From: Rhizobium sp. L1K21
GTDB taxonomy: Bacteria; Pseudomonadota; Alphaproteobacteria; Rhizobiales; Rhizobiaceae
Direction of reading: 5' to 3'
Assembly: GCF_024055895.1 (NCBI RefSeq)
Contig: NZ_JAMXLE010000001.1
Span: forward strand, 2,036,602-2,100,601
DNA length: 64,000 nt
In this document: piece by piece, positions 37,472 to 47,455 of the stretch
How the letters are laid out: every line of letters starts with the position of its first letter
Numbering within the stretch: position 1 is the stretch's first letter
Notes under the pieces: generated by a model
What the model saw: only the letters and a program-made list of their open reading frames with translations
Told to the model about the DNA's origin: nothing
The model's database searches: none
Translations under genes and position numbers: made by a program

Positions 37472-38431
37472 ATGAATGTGAACCTGAAATCGATAGCGAT
37501 CGGCCTTGTGGCCGGCATCACGTCAGCGCTCCTCGTGCTGGCGGCGACCGCGCAGCTGTCGTTTTCGCTGGTCTTTCTCGTTCTCGCCGGCATTCCCGTT
37601 TTCATCGCCGGTCTCGGTTTTGGTGCCATCGCTTCGGTTGCCGCACTGGCGGGCAGTTTTGCAACGCTGTCCCTCGCCATCTCGCCGCTCTTTGCGCTCG
37701 GCATTCTCGCTCTGCCGCAGCTGCCTGCGGCCTGGATGAGCTATGAGGCCAACCTTGCCCGCCCGGCCAGCGAAATCGGCGGACCGGAAGAAGTGACTGC
37801 CTGGTACCCGCTTTCCGACATGCTGCTGCACATGGCCGTGATCGTCGCCGCAGCACTTTCGGCAACGCTGCTTCTCACCGGCTACAACATTTCGGTTGCC
37901 CAGGAGCTTGTCGATGTCGCCGCTGAGGTGATGCGCGAGCAGGATCCCGCGATGGCCTATGACGATGCGATGCGCGCATCCATGGCCAAGCTTTATTTCT
38001 ACCTGCTGCCGCTCATGCAGGCGCTGGTCTCCGTCGTGACGATTTTTGCGGCCTATTATTTTTCCGCGCTGATTGTGCGCATGTCCACCCGGTCATTGCG
38101 TCCGCGCGAAGATATGCCCTCCACGCTGCGCATGCACTGGGCTGGCGCCTTCTTCTTTCTCGGCGGTATCGTCTTGATGTTTTTCGGCGGCAGTGCAGGC
38201 ATTGTGGGCGCCGCTGTTTGCGGGGCCTTCGCGGGCGGGTTTCTGCTGTCGGGGCTTGCATCGTTTCACATGCGCAGCCGTGGCAAGAGCTGGCGCACAC
38301 CGGCGCTTGTCCTCGCCTATCTCACCATTTTCTTCTCGGGCTTCTTCTTCATCGCAACGGGTCTTCTCGACACCCGGCGTGCGGTGGCGCTGACGCCCAA
38401 TGGAAAGTCAGACAAGAACGAAAACAACTGA
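37472..38431 (+). CDS. DUF2232 membrane protein
   Basis: This 319-residue protein has about eight hydrophobic segments and lies between rpsR and rplI, the usual place of DUF2232 (YybS-like) genes in alphaproteobacteria. It starts [21 protein letters not shown] soluble loop of about 35 residues (around residues 150-180, [20 protein letters not shown]) sits in the middle. The function is unknown. It ends 22 bases before rplI, so it is probably co-transcribed. Confidence 0.8.
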   Translation: MNVNLKSIAIGLVAGITSALLVLAATAQLSFSLVFLVLAGIPVFIAGLGFGAIASVAALAGSFATLSLAISPLFALGILALPQLPAAWMSYEANLARPASEIGGPEEVTAWYPLSDMLLHMAVIVAAALSATLLLTGYNISVAQELVDVAAEVMREQDPAMAYDDAMRASMAKLYFYLLPLMQALVSVVTIFAAYYFSALIVRMSTRSLRPREDMPSTLRMHWAGAFFFLGGIVLMFFGGSAGIVGAAVCGAFAGGFLLSGLASFHMRSRGKSWRTPALVLAYLTIFFSGFFFIATGLLDTRRAVALTPNGKSDKNENN

Positions 38432-38453
38432 TCTAACGAAAGGAACGCAAACC

Positions 38454-39059
38454 ATGGACGTTATTCTTCTTGAACGTATCGCAAAGCTCGGCCAGATGGG
38501 TGAAACCGTCAAGGTCAAGGACGGCTATGCACGTAACTACCTGCTGCCGCAGGGCAAGGCGCTGCGCGCCAACGAAGCCAACAAGGCTCGTTTTGAAGCC
38601 GACCGTGCGGTGCTCGAAGCCCGCAACAACGAACGCAAGTCTGAAGCAAGCGCGATTGCTGAAAAGCTCGAAGGCAAGTCCTTCATCGTCGTTCGCTCCG
38701 CTGGCGAAACCGGTCAGCTTTACGGCTCTGTTGCCGCCCGCGACGTTGCAGAAATCCTCAACAATGAAGGTTTCAATGTCGGCCGCAACCAGGTTGAACT
38801 GAACCAGCCGATCAAGGCCATCGGCCTGCATGAAGTCAAGCTGCACCTGCATGCCGAAGTGGAAATCACCATCGAAATGAACGTTGCCCGCTCTGCTGAA
38901 GAAGCCGAACGTCAGGCCAAGGGTGAAGACCTCACCTCTGCCGAGGCCATCTACGGCGTTGACGAAGATGCTCTGAAGCCGGAAGACTTCTTCAACCCCG
39001 ATGCTGACTACGACGACGAAGATGAAGCCGTCGCCGACGAGGAAGAAGCAAAGGCTTAA
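38454..39059 (+). CDS. rplI: 50S ribosomal protein bL9
   Basis: This 201-residue protein begins [20 protein letters not shown] and has the RNA-binding N-domain, the long connecting helix and the C-domain. About 50 extra residues at the end, strongly acidic ([16 protein letters not shown]), exceed the roughly 150 residues of the E. coli form, as in other alphaproteobacteria. bL9 reaches across the ribosome surface and helps hold reading frame. An AAGGAA site precedes the ATG. Confidence 0.95.
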   Translation: MDVILLERIAKLGQMGETVKVKDGYARNYLLPQGKALRANEANKARFEADRAVLEARNNERKSEASAIAEKLEGKSFIVVRSAGETGQLYGSVAARDVAEILNNEGFNVGRNQVELNQPIKAIGLHEVKLHLHAEVEITIEMNVARSAEEAERQAKGEDLTSAEAIYGVDEDALKPEDFFNPDADYDDEDEAVADEEEAKA

Positions 39060-39096
39060 GCTTTGCTTTTCGCTTGAAAATTCAGGCATTATGACG

Positions 39097-39124
39097 ATGC
39101 CCGGCCTCCTGGCCGGGCATTTTT
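39097..39124 (+). terminator. Rho-independent terminator after rplI
   Basis: ATGCCCGGCC and GGCCGGGCAT pair perfectly (10 bp) around TCCT and are followed by TTTT. It begins 38 bases after the rplI stop and closes the rpsF-rplI transcript. Confidence 0.9.
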
Positions 39125-39136
39125 GCGTCTGCCATT

Positions 39137-39152
39137 TTAACCAAGTGTTAAA
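39137..39152 (+). promoter_or_regulatory. CtrA-like box upstream of cfa
   Basis: TTAACCAAGTGTTAAA is TTAA-N7-TTAAA, one base off the full CtrA consensus. It lies about 220 bp before the cfa start in a 314-bp gap. The rest of that gap shows no gene or strong hairpin other than the rplI terminator. Confidence 0.4.
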
Positions 39153-39373
39153 GAAATTGAATTGATTCACGACCGCAAATTTGTAATCCTAGATAACAAT
39201 ACCGGTGTTGATTTCGGAATGTTTCCTTTTGGTCCCCGCCAAAAAGAGTGACAAAACAACAAGAAAACGCCCCAGCGCTCGACGCTTGCCATAGCGGTAC
39301 CCGGTAGGACCTGAAGGAAATGTGCCGTCGGCTCCGGCAGTCTGCAAACACGAGGTTTGCCAGTGTGGAGTAG

Positions 39374-40636
39374 ATGAGCATGAACCGTTTCCTTGATTCC
39401 TTTTTAAGAAAAGCCCTGGTTAAAGGGCATCTCGAAGTCACAACCGCTAGCGGCGAAAATCGCGTCTATGGCGATGGCACAGGTCCGCGTGTCCATATCA
39501 GGCTGGTGCGCAAGGAGGCCGAGCGCGGCTTGCTTCTGGACCCGGCGTTGAAACTCGGCGAATATTATATGGACGGCACGCTGGAGCTTGTTGAAGGCAC
39601 CATGTTCGACCTCCTGAAGGTGACGCTGACCAATATGCCGGGCAGCGTGGAGACCAAGAACACCTTCGCCCGCATTGCGCTAGGGATGCGCAAATTCACC
39701 GATCTCGTCAACCGCGGCAATACGCTGATCAGGGCGCGCCACAATGTGAAGCATCACTATGATCTTTCCGGCGCACTTTACGACCTTTTCCTCGATAGCG
39801 ACCGGCAATATTCCTGCGCCTATTATCCGACGCCGGAAACGACGCTTGAGGAAGCACAGCTTGCCAAGAAACAGCACATTGCAGCCAAGCTGAACTTCAA
39901 CCGGCCGGGCCTGAAAGTGCTGGATATCGGTTGCGGCTGGGGCGGTATGGGGCTTTATCTGGCCCGCACATTCGGCGCGAAGGTTACCGGTGTCACGCTG
40001 TCGGACGAGCAGCTGGCAATCGCCAATCAGCGCGCGGCCAAGGATGGCCTTGCCGAGGATGCGACGTTCCTGCTGCAGGATTATCGCAACCTCGACCAGA
40101 GGTTTGATCGTATCGTTTCCGTCGGCATGTTCGAGCATGTCGGCAAAAAGGGCTTCAACGAATATTTCGCCAAGGCCGCGGACCTGCTTGCCGACGACGG
40201 TGTGATGCTGATGCACACAATTGGCCAGGCGTCTGCACCGACACCGACCAATCCCTTCATCGAGAAATATATCTTCCCAGGCGGCTATATTCCCTCCATG
40301 TCGGAAGTGCTTGTCGCGATCGAGAAATCCGGTCTGATGCTGGCCGATGTCGAAGTGCTGCGCTACCACTATGCCGAGACACTGCGCGACTGGCGCAAAC
40401 GCTTCCACGCACACTGGAAGGACGCCGCAGCACTCTATGACGAAACCTTCTGCCGCATGTGGGATTTCTATCTTGCATCTTCGGAAGCCGCATTCCGCTT
40501 CCTCGATCTCAACGTCTTCCAGTTCCAGCTGGTCAAAAGCCGCGATGCGCTGCCGATGACACGCGACTATATCGTGGACACCGAGCGACGGATCGTTTCG
40601 ATGGACAAACAGTCTATGTGCCTGGCGGCTGAGTGA
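39374..40636 (+). CDS. cfa: Cyclopropane-fatty-acyl-phospholipid synthase
   Basis: This 420-residue SAM-dependent enzyme has VLDIGCGWGGMGLYLA (SAM binding), the HYDLSGALYDLFLDSDRQYS entry helix, and FEHVGKKGFNEYF. It adds a methylene bridge to unsaturated acyl chains of membrane phospholipids, a change typical of stationary phase and acid stress. It stands as a single gene after a long leader with a CtrA-like box. Confidence 0.9.
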   Translation: MSMNRFLDSFLRKALVKGHLEVTTASGENRVYGDGTGPRVHIRLVRKEAERGLLLDPALKLGEYYMDGTLELVEGTMFDLLKVTLTNMPGSVETKNTFARIALGMRKFTDLVNRGNTLIRARHNVKHHYDLSGALYDLFLDSDRQYSCAYYPTPETTLEEAQLAKKQHIAAKLNFNRPGLKVLDIGCGWGGMGLYLARTFGAKVTGVTLSDEQLAIANQRAAKDGLAEDATFLLQDYRNLDQRFDRIVSVGMFEHVGKKGFNEYFAKAADLLADDGVMLMHTIGQASAPTPTNPFIEKYIFPGGYIPSMSEVLVAIEKSGLMLADVEVLRYHYAETLRDWRKRFHAHWKDAAALYDETFCRMWDFYLASSEAAFRFLDLNVFQFQLVKSRDALPMTRDYIVDTERRIVSMDKQSMCLAAE

Positions 40637-40698
40637 TCGGGGAAAGAGGCCGGCGGCCAAGCTCTAACGCCGGTCCCCCGCACGTTCTCCGCAAAGGT

Positions 40699-41118
40699 TC
40701 AACGCGCCGATTCGGGCAACCCAAACACCGCATCAAATGCGTAGTTGAACAGGTACGTGTAGATCACGAAGCCGATGGCATAGACGATGTCGTAGAACAG
40801 GGCGTCGATGAGCGACAGTGACAGCCACCAGGCCATGACCGGAACAAGGACGACCAAAAGGCCCAGTTCGAAGCCGGCGGCGTGCGCGAACCGGCGGCGC
40901 ACGGACCGTCCCTTCACCGTCTGGCGGGCCTCCCACCACTCGAAGCCGGAATTGTAGATATAATTCCAGATGACGGCCACTGCTGACGTTATGACGGCAA
41001 AAGTGCTGGTGTCGAAAAGCGGTTTGTCGAGCACAAGCGCGAGACTGGCTCCAATCAACACGACGGCGACGATCTCGTAAATGACGACATAAACCAGCCG
41101 GCGGATTCTCGGTGACAT
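40699..41118 (-). CDS. PACE family efflux protein (AceI-like)
   Basis: This 139-residue protein has four membrane helices in two tandem bacterial-transmembrane-pair units. The typical motifs are RRLVYVVIYEIVAVVL, IWNYIYNSGFEWWE, and RFAHAAGFELGL with YTYLFNYAFDAVFG in the second unit. PACE proteins export chlorhexidine and some polyamine-like compounds in exchange for protons. The start at 41118 removes an upstream leader lacking membrane character. No regulator gene is adjacent. Confidence 0.85.
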   Translation of the reverse strand: MSPRIRRLVYVVIYEIVAVVLIGASLALVLDKPLFDTSTFAVITSAVAVIWNYIYNSGFEWWEARQTVKGRSVRRRFAHAAGFELGLLVVLVPVMAWWLSLSLIDALFYDIVYAIGFVIYTYLFNYAFDAVFGLPESAR

Positions 41119-41372
41119 TGGCCTTGCGGCTCCTTGAATGGTTTGAAAAATGCGACACGAAGGCCTAGGATCAGGACATAAGTCAGGCGTCGCGGGCGCA
41201 CAAAAGCATGGGCCCAAAGCGTTTGCAACTGTCAAACAAATTTCCCGCATTTGCGACTTTAATTTTCTTGGCTGTGGGAATCGGGCATAATAGACATGCG
41301 ACCCAGACTCCCGCAGGTTCCGGAGTTAAAAAGGGTTAACGCAAAACAAACAGCCAAGAGAGCAGTCGGACA

Positions 41373-42872
41373 ATGAATGAGGCGGTACGCAAGCTGGAGG
41401 CATCGGCCAATGAGGAACAGCAATATCGCGAAGCCCCCAACAATGTGGAAGCCGAGCAGGCGCTTCTCGGTGCAATGCTCGTCAACAATGATGCCTTCTA
41501 TCGCGTTTCGGACTTCCTGAAGCCGAGCCATTTTTACGAGCCCCTGCACCGCAAGATTTTCGAGGTTGCCGGCGATATTATCCGCATGGGCAAGATCGCC
41601 AATCCGGTGACGATCAAGACCTTCCTGCCTGCCGACGAGAAGGTCGGGGCAAACATGACGGTGTCGCAATATCTGGCCCGTCTGGCCGCCGAAGCCGTTT
41701 CGATCATCAATGCCGAAGACTATGGACGGGCGATCTACGATCTGGCGCTGCGCCGCGCGCTGATTTCAATCGGCGAAGATGTGGTGAACACCGCCTATGA
41801 TTCGCCCCTCGATGCCTCCCCCCAGGCGCAGATTGAAGAAACAGAGCGGAAGCTCTTTGAACTGGCCGAGACCGGTCGTTATGATGGTGGCTTCCAGTCG
41901 TTCAACGATGCGGTTGCGCTGGCCATTGATATGGCGGGCGCTGCCTTTGAACGCGACGGCCATCTGTCCGGTATTGCCACCGGCATCAACTCGCTGGATG
42001 CCAAGATGGGTGGACTGCAGCGCTCTGACTTGATCATTCTGGCTGGCCGTCCGGGTATGGGTAAAACCTCGCTTGCGACCAATATCGCTTACAATATTGC
42101 CGCTGCTTACGACCCGGAAGTGCTGCCGGATGGCTCCTTCAAGGCGAAAGATGGCGGCGTGGTGGGCTTCTACTCGCTCGAAATGTCGTCTGAACAGCTG
42201 GCAACGCGTATCATTTCCGAGCAGACGGAAGTGTCCTCATCCAAGATCCGCCGCGGTGACATTACCGAAGCGGATTTTGAAAAGCTGGTTGCCTGCAGCC
42301 AGATGATGCAGAAGGTGCCGCTTTATATCGACCAGACCGGTGGTATTTCCATTGCGCAGCTGGCTGCACGTGCGCGTCGTCTCAAGCGGCAGCGCGGGCT
42401 TGATGTGCTGGTGGTCGACTACGTTCAGCTGATGACGGGCTCGAAGAAGTCCGGTGAAAACCGTGTTCAGGAAGTCACCGAAATCACCACCGGGCTCAAG
42501 GCGCTGGGCAAGGAGCTGAATGTGCCCATCATTGCGCTGTCCCAGCTTTCCCGCCAGGTAGAAAGCCGCGACGACAAGCGCCCGCAGCTTTCCGACCTTC
42601 GCGAATCGGGCTCCATCGAGCAGGACGCCGACGTGGTGCTCTTCGTGTTCCGCGAGGAATATTATGTGAAGAACGCCGAACCGCGTGATCCCGATGATCC
42701 GAAATATGCCGAGTGGGAAGCGCAAATGGAAAAAGTGAAGGGTACGGCTGACGTGATCATCGCCAAGCAGCGTCACGGACCGACTGGCACCGTGAAACTT
42801 GCCTTCCAGGCGGAATTCACCCGCTTCGCCGATCTCGCCGATCCAAGCTTCATGCAGTACGAAGAGCATTGA
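41373..42872 (+). CDS. dnaB: Replicative DNA helicase
   Basis: This 499-residue helicase has the DnaB N-terminal domain (APNNVEAEQALLGAMLVNND), and a RecA-like motor with Walker A GRPGMGKT (residues 225-232), FYSLEMSSEQLATR, and VVDYVQLMTG (Walker B). It unwinds DNA ahead of the replication fork as a hexamer. No intein is present. It follows the rplI block, as in relatives, but with cfa and the PACE gene between. Confidence 0.95.
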   Translation: MNEAVRKLEASANEEQQYREAPNNVEAEQALLGAMLVNNDAFYRVSDFLKPSHFYEPLHRKIFEVAGDIIRMGKIANPVTIKTFLPADEKVGANMTVSQYLARLAAEAVSIINAEDYGRAIYDLALRRALISIGEDVVNTAYDSPLDASPQAQIEETERKLFELAETGRYDGGFQSFNDAVALAIDMAGAAFERDGHLSGIATGINSLDAKMGGLQRSDLIILAGRPGMGKTSLATNIAYNIAAAYDPEVLPDGSFKAKDGGVVGFYSLEMSSEQLATRIISEQTEVSSSKIRRGDITEADFEKLVACSQMMQKVPLYIDQTGGISIAQLAARARRLKRQRGLDVLVVDYVQLMTGSKKSGENRVQEVTEITTGLKALGKELNVPIIALSQLSRQVESRDDKRPQLSDLRESGSIEQDADVVLFVFREEYYVKNAEPRDPDDPKYAEWEAQMEKVKGTADVIIAKQRHGPTGTVKLAFQAEFTRFADLADPSFMQYEEH

Positions 42873-42877
42873 GGCAA

Positions 42878-43756
42878 TCAGGCGACGTCGCGAATGCCCA
42901 GCCTATCGCGATAAACTGCAGGCGTGACGCCGGTTCTTGCCTTGAAGTGCCGCGTCAGGTGCGGTTGATCGGCAAAACCGCATTCGAATGCAGTGTCGGC
43001 GATAGACATTCCCGTCTTCAGCATCGATTTTGCTTCACGGATGCGCCGGTTGGTCAGCCAGGCATGCGGAGACACGTAAAACGCCCGCGTGAAGGCACGC
43101 ACCAGATGTGCGCGGGAAAGGCCGGCTTCTGCTGCAATGTCCGCCAGGCTGATATCGTCTGAGAAATGCGCCTCCATGAAATCGCGGGCAATATGCACCG
43201 GTTTACCTGCGGCAACCTCTTTTGGCGCTGGCTTTTCAGCGCCGTAGACCATCATGAGGCGTTTTAGAAAGTCGATAAACCGCGCCTCCGATTCCAAACG
43301 GTCCGCACCCATTTCCAACTGCTTGTGAAGGGACACGAATTCACGGGCGAAACCGGGCGCTGAGGCTGCGGCAACGCTGAAGGAGGGCGTTCCAGACAGC
43401 GGCTTGCCGGTGATATCTTCCAGCATCTCGCGCATCAGGGCCACGGAGGGATAGATGATGCGGTAGCGGTAACCTTCATCGACCGGCCTGCCCTCGTGCA
43501 CATCCTCGGGATTGATCAGATAGAGGTCGCCTGCGCCTGCGGTATGTGCGGTCCCTTGTATCCGGTATTTCTGCAAACCCGCTTCCATCGCTCCGATCCC
43601 GAAGGTGTCGTGGCTATGCGGGGAAAATTGTAGCGTGTGAAAGGTTGCCGACATGCATTCCATGTCTGCAAAACGCTCATCACGCCAAAAGGAAACCTTT
43701 TCGCGTGGCGAAAGCGGCATATCAAAGCCGCTGCCATCTACCGTATCACTCGTCAT
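42878..43756 (-). CDS. AraC family transcriptional regulator
   Basis: This 292-residue protein has an N-terminal cupin-like sensing domain (about residues 15-130, with HSHDTFGIGAMEAG and AGAGDLYLINPEDVHEG) and a C-terminal pair of helix-turn-helix motifs (SLADIAAEAGLSRAHLVRAF and SIADTAFECGFADQPHLTRH). It is the AraC_binding plus HTH_18 layout. The nearest possible target is not clear; it converges on dnaB and diverges from alr. The start at 43756 is one of two in-frame ATGs and has no strong ribosome site. Confidence 0.82.
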   Translation of the reverse strand: MTSDTVDGSGFDMPLSPREKVSFWRDERFADMECMSATFHTLQFSPHSHDTFGIGAMEAGLQKYRIQGTAHTAGAGDLYLINPEDVHEGRPVDEGYRYRIIYPSVALMREMLEDITGKPLSGTPSFSVAAASAPGFAREFVSLHKQLEMGADRLESEARFIDFLKRLMMVYGAEKPAPKEVAAGKPVHIARDFMEAHFSDDISLADIAAEAGLSRAHLVRAFTRAFYVSPHAWLTNRRIREAKSMLKTGMSIADTAFECGFADQPHLTRHFKARTGVTPAVYRDRLGIRDVA

Positions 43757-43914
43757 CAAAAGCAATTTAGCGCCGCTTTGACCGCGCGTCTTGAACAAAA
43801 GTGCTTCAAACGGACATCATGCGGTTTTTCATGACGTGCCACCGCAAACTGGCACCCCAGTTTCATCAGACTGTTCTATTGTGCAGCGCGATACATGAGG
43901 CTAAGCATTTACAA

Positions 43915-45069
43915 ATGACTGAATTTGATCCTGATACCCTTTCTTTCACGCCGTTCGATGCGGCACCTGCGCGCCTTATCATCCGCCCCCAGGCTGTGGT
44001 GGAAAATTGGCAGAGAATGCAAAAACTTTCTGGCAAGGCCAGGGCTGCAGCGGTGGTGAAGGCCGATGCCTATGGGCTTGGCGCGGAAGAGATCGTGCCT
44101 GCACTTTATGATGCGGGCTGCCGCGACTTCTTCGTTGCTGTTCCAGATGAAGGCATGCTGGCGCGCGAAGTGGCGCCCGACGCGCGCATCTTCGTTCTTT
44201 CAGGTGTCTGGCCGGGAACAGAGGCGCAGTTTTTCGATTATGATCTTGTCCCGGTTCTGGCGTCTGAAGATCAGGTGGCGTTCTGGACCAATGCTGTTTC
44301 TCAAAGCGGCGAGCACCCGTGCGCGCTGATGGTGGATACGGGCATGAACCGGCTGGGGCTCAGCGTCGATGAGGCGATTGCCCTTGCCAACGACCCGACC
44401 CGGCCCGCCAGCTTCTCACCGGTTCTGCTTCTCAGCCACCTTGCCTGTGGCGACGAGCCGGAGCACCCACTGACGCGCCAGCAGCTTGAATCTTTTCAGA
44501 AGGTTGCAGCCGTGTATGAAGGGATTGAATCAAGCCTTTCCAATTCCGCCGGGATCACGCTCGGGGCCGATTATCACTTCGATCTCACCCGCCCCGGCAT
44601 TTCGCTTTATGGCGGTTCGACGGGAAATCCGGACTTCAAACCGGGTGCGTCCGTTGTGACGGCTGAGGCGCGCATTGTGCAGCTGCGTGACATCAAGGCT
44701 GGCGAAGGCGTATCCTACGGCGCAACGTTCAGACCGACACGTGATACGCGCCTTGCCGTTGTTGCGGCCGGTTATGCGGATGGTTTCCATCGCTCGCTGT
44801 CCGGCTCCGGCGTGCCACTGCGCCAAGCCGTTCAGCAAGGGGCCATGGGCTTTGTCAATGGTCACCGTGTGCCGCTTGCAGGCCGCATCACCATGGACCT
44901 GACGATTTTCGATGTGACCGATGTTCCAGACGGCGACATCCGCGTCGGCGACTATATCGAGCTGATCGGCGAAAACATTCTCCTGGACGATGTGGCCAAG
45001 GCGGCGGGCACGATCGGTTATGAACTGCTCACCGGCCTTGGAAACCGCTACCAGCGGATTTACGTCTGA
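43915..45069 (+). CDS. alr: Alanine racemase
   Basis: This 384-residue PLP enzyme has the cofactor Lys49 in AAVVKADAYGLG and the second catalytic residue, Tyr, in GVSYGATFRP. It interconverts L- and D-alanine for peptidoglycan. The ATG at 43915 fits the usual length; a frame open 114 bases further upstream would add an atypical leader. In related genomes alr sits between dnaB and radA, as here, though AraC, the oxidoreductase and PilZ genes are inserted. Confidence 0.92.
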   Translation: MTEFDPDTLSFTPFDAAPARLIIRPQAVVENWQRMQKLSGKARAAAVVKADAYGLGAEEIVPALYDAGCRDFFVAVPDEGMLAREVAPDARIFVLSGVWPGTEAQFFDYDLVPVLASEDQVAFWTNAVSQSGEHPCALMVDTGMNRLGLSVDEAIALANDPTRPASFSPVLLLSHLACGDEPEHPLTRQQLESFQKVAAVYEGIESSLSNSAGITLGADYHFDLTRPGISLYGGSTGNPDFKPGASVVTAEARIVQLRDIKAGEGVSYGATFRPTRDTRLAVVAAGYADGFHRSLSGSGVPLRQAVQQGAMGFVNGHRVPLAGRITMDLTIFDVTDVPDGDIRVGDYIELIGENILLDDVAKAAGTIGYELLTGLGNRYQRIYV

Positions 45070-45072
45070 CCG

Positions 45073-47310
45073 CTATTCTGCAGCCTGCGTCACAACATCC
45101 TGCGCACGGCGCATGGAGACCGAAATTCCGTTGAGCACCGAATTGCCCGACAGCGGGTCTCGGGTTGCCGTTGCAATCAGCCGATTGACATTGGCTCCCG
45201 GGTTGCGGGCAGCGACTGCGCCTTTCGTTCCCGGCTGATCGTGACCCCAGCCATGGGGAAGACTGATGACGCCGCGCATCATGTCTTCCGTCAGCTCCAC
45301 CGGAGCCTGAATCGTGTGACCATTGGCGGTGAACTCCGCCAGATCGCCGTCTTTGAGCCCGTGCCGACGGGCATCTTCGGGATTGATCAGCGCCTTAAAG
45401 CGGTTCGGCCCTTTGGCGAGCGTTGGTAGATTGTGCATCCAGCTGTTGTTGGAGCGCACATCACGGCGACCGATCATGACGAGGTCGGGAATGGGGTCTG
45501 CGAGGGTATCCTGCACGCGATTGAGGTCGGCAATGAATTCTTCCGGCGCAAGCTCGATCTTTCCGGATGGCGTACGCAGGATTTCGGGAATGCGCGGCTG
45601 CAACGCGCCCAGATCAATGCCGTAACGCTCGGCCTTGACCTTGGCCAGGGTGAGGCCCTGCGGGTTGGCACCGAAACCATCGCCATAGGGGCCTGAACGC
45701 AGCTCGAGTTCGAGCAGACGCTGCGGACCACGATAGGCGGAGACGGCGGCCATGACCTGATCAGCCATAGGGCCTGCGGCCTTTTCAACCTCTTCGCGGG
45801 TCATTTCATCATCAAGAGCGGCGATGTCTGCATCTTTGCCAAGCCCGCGCAACAAGGCGACGACACGCTGAATGATCTCCCACTCTTCCGGCTGTTCGGG
45901 GTCCTTTTGCAGAAGCGGTTCAGAATAGCGCGCATAGTTGCGCCATGAGAGCTGCGAAAAGCTGATGTCCCAATGATCATCAGCCAGTGCCGAGGGCGGT
46001 GGCAGGATGACATTGGCGTGGCGTGTCGTCTCGTTGAGGTAAATGTCGAAGCTCACCATGAAATCGAGCTGATCAAGGGCCGCAGCCAGCTTCTCGCCAT
46101 CAGGCGTGGAAAGCACAGGGTTTGCAGCCACCGAGAACAGGGCGCGGATACCGTTTTCGCCCGCCCCGGTGATTTCCTCGGCCATCGTCGAAACAGGAAA
46201 CTCGCCCATCACATCCGGCGACCTGGCAACTCGCGAGTGACGGCGGGCAACGGGTACGCCCCTGCCCTGACCCGGCTTGCCTTTTGTGTTGTGCGCAAAG
46301 GCGGGTGCCTTTGGAAACATCGCCCCACCCTCGCTGTCGAGATGGCCGGTCAGGATGTTGATCACGTCAACCAACCAGTTGTTGAGCGTGGCAAAACTTT
46401 GCAGGCAGGTGCCGATGCGACCATAGAGAACGGCCTTCTCCATTCGCGCCAGATCGCGGGCAAGCTGGCGCACAGTTTCGGCCTCCATGCCACAGAGCGG
46501 GGCCATTTCCTCTGCCGGGAACGGTTTCAGTGCGGCTTCGAGCGCTTTAAGACCGTTTATCCATTCGCCGAGACGGCCAAGACGCACCAGATTTTCGTCA
46601 AACAGCGTGTGCGCCATGCCCAGCAGCAGGTAAATGTCTCCGCCTGGGCGTATGAAATGATGTTCGTCGGCCACTTTCGCCGTTTCGGTGCGGCGCGGAT
46701 CAATGGTGACGAGACGACCGCCACGGGCGCGCAACTCGCGCGCCTTGCCGCGGAAATCGGGAACGGTCCACATGCTGCCGTTCGAAGCCATCGGGTTTCC
46801 GCCCAGAACAATCAGAAGGTCGGTGCGCGTAATATCCGGCACAGGGACGCTGAGCCACGAGCCGAACATGGCACCGACGGCACGGTGCTTGGGCATCTGG
46901 TCGACCGTGGAGGCGGAAAAGACATAAGGAGAGCGCAATTCACGCAGCATGCGGATGGCGTAGAGCGAGAGGCCGTAACGATGGGCCACCGGATTGCCGA
47001 GAACCGTTCCGACGGCATCAGGACCATGCTTTTCGATGATCGGCAGAAGGCCGCGCTCTATCTCGGCAAAGGCCTCATCAAAGCTTGCTTCCTCAAAGCG
47101 CCCGTTACGTTTGACGAGTGGCTTGCGTAGACGGTCAGGGTCTTCGTGCAGATCAGCGAGCGATACGCCCTTGGGACAGATATAGCCGTTTGAAAAACCG
47201 TCTTCGGCGGCCCCGCGGATGCTCAGGACCTTGCCGTCTTCGTGGGTAATCTCCAGGCCGCAGCAGGCTTCGCAGAGCGGACAGATTCGGTAGCTGGATG
47301 TGGCGGCCAT
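45073..47310 (-). CDS. Molybdopterin-dependent oxidoreductase (DMSO reductase family)
   Basis: This 745-residue protein has the N-terminal 4Fe-4S motif Cys10-x2-Cys13-x3-Cys17-x27-Cys45, followed by the molybdopterin-binding domains and the C-terminal dinucleotide-binding domain (RSNNSWMHNLPTLAKG, LPHGWGHDQPG). No twin-arginine signal is visible, so it is probably cytoplasmic. No Sec or clear Cys ligand for Mo was seen at the expected site (SASTVDQMPKH). No electron-transfer subunit is adjacent. The substrate is unknown; homologs are often listed as formate dehydrogenase or nitrate reductase. It ends 3 bases from alr. Confidence 0.85.
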   Translation of the reverse strand: MAATSSYRICPLCEACCGLEITHEDGKVLSIRGAAEDGFSNGYICPKGVSLADLHEDPDRLRKPLVKRNGRFEEASFDEAFAEIERGLLPIIEKHGPDAVGTVLGNPVAHRYGLSLYAIRMLRELRSPYVFSASTVDQMPKHRAVGAMFGSWLSVPVPDITRTDLLIVLGGNPMASNGSMWTVPDFRGKARELRARGGRLVTIDPRRTETAKVADEHHFIRPGGDIYLLLGMAHTLFDENLVRLGRLGEWINGLKALEAALKPFPAEEMAPLCGMEAETVRQLARDLARMEKAVLYGRIGTCLQSFATLNNWLVDVINILTGHLDSEGGAMFPKAPAFAHNTKGKPGQGRGVPVARRHSRVARSPDVMGEFPVSTMAEEITGAGENGIRALFSVAANPVLSTPDGEKLAAALDQLDFMVSFDIYLNETTRHANVILPPPSALADDHWDISFSQLSWRNYARYSEPLLQKDPEQPEEWEIIQRVVALLRGLGKDADIAALDDEMTREEVEKAAGPMADQVMAAVSAYRGPQRLLELELRSGPYGDGFGANPQGLTLAKVKAERYGIDLGALQPRIPEILRTPSGKIELAPEEFIADLNRVQDTLADPIPDLVMIGRRDVRSNNSWMHNLPTLAKGPNRFKALINPEDARRHGLKDGDLAEFTANGHTIQAPVELTEDMMRGVISLPHGWGHDQPGTKGAVAARNPGANVNRLIATATRDPLSGNSVLNGISVSMRRAQDVVTQAAE

Positions 47311-47455
47311 GTTTTCCTCCCATGGTGCAGTTCGCGTATTATTCTACCGTTTTGGATACTGTACAAGGCTGAACGAAATAATTCGCCTTTCAAGCCAGAT
47401 ATATCGCATTTTAATGATCGGTTTTATGGGCGGGTAACGGAACTGTGCTAAATCA

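Noticed and set aside
45973..47130. 385-codon open frame on the plus strand
   Set aside because: It is antisense to the molybdopterin oxidoreductase, whose Fe-S and cofactor motifs are clear.
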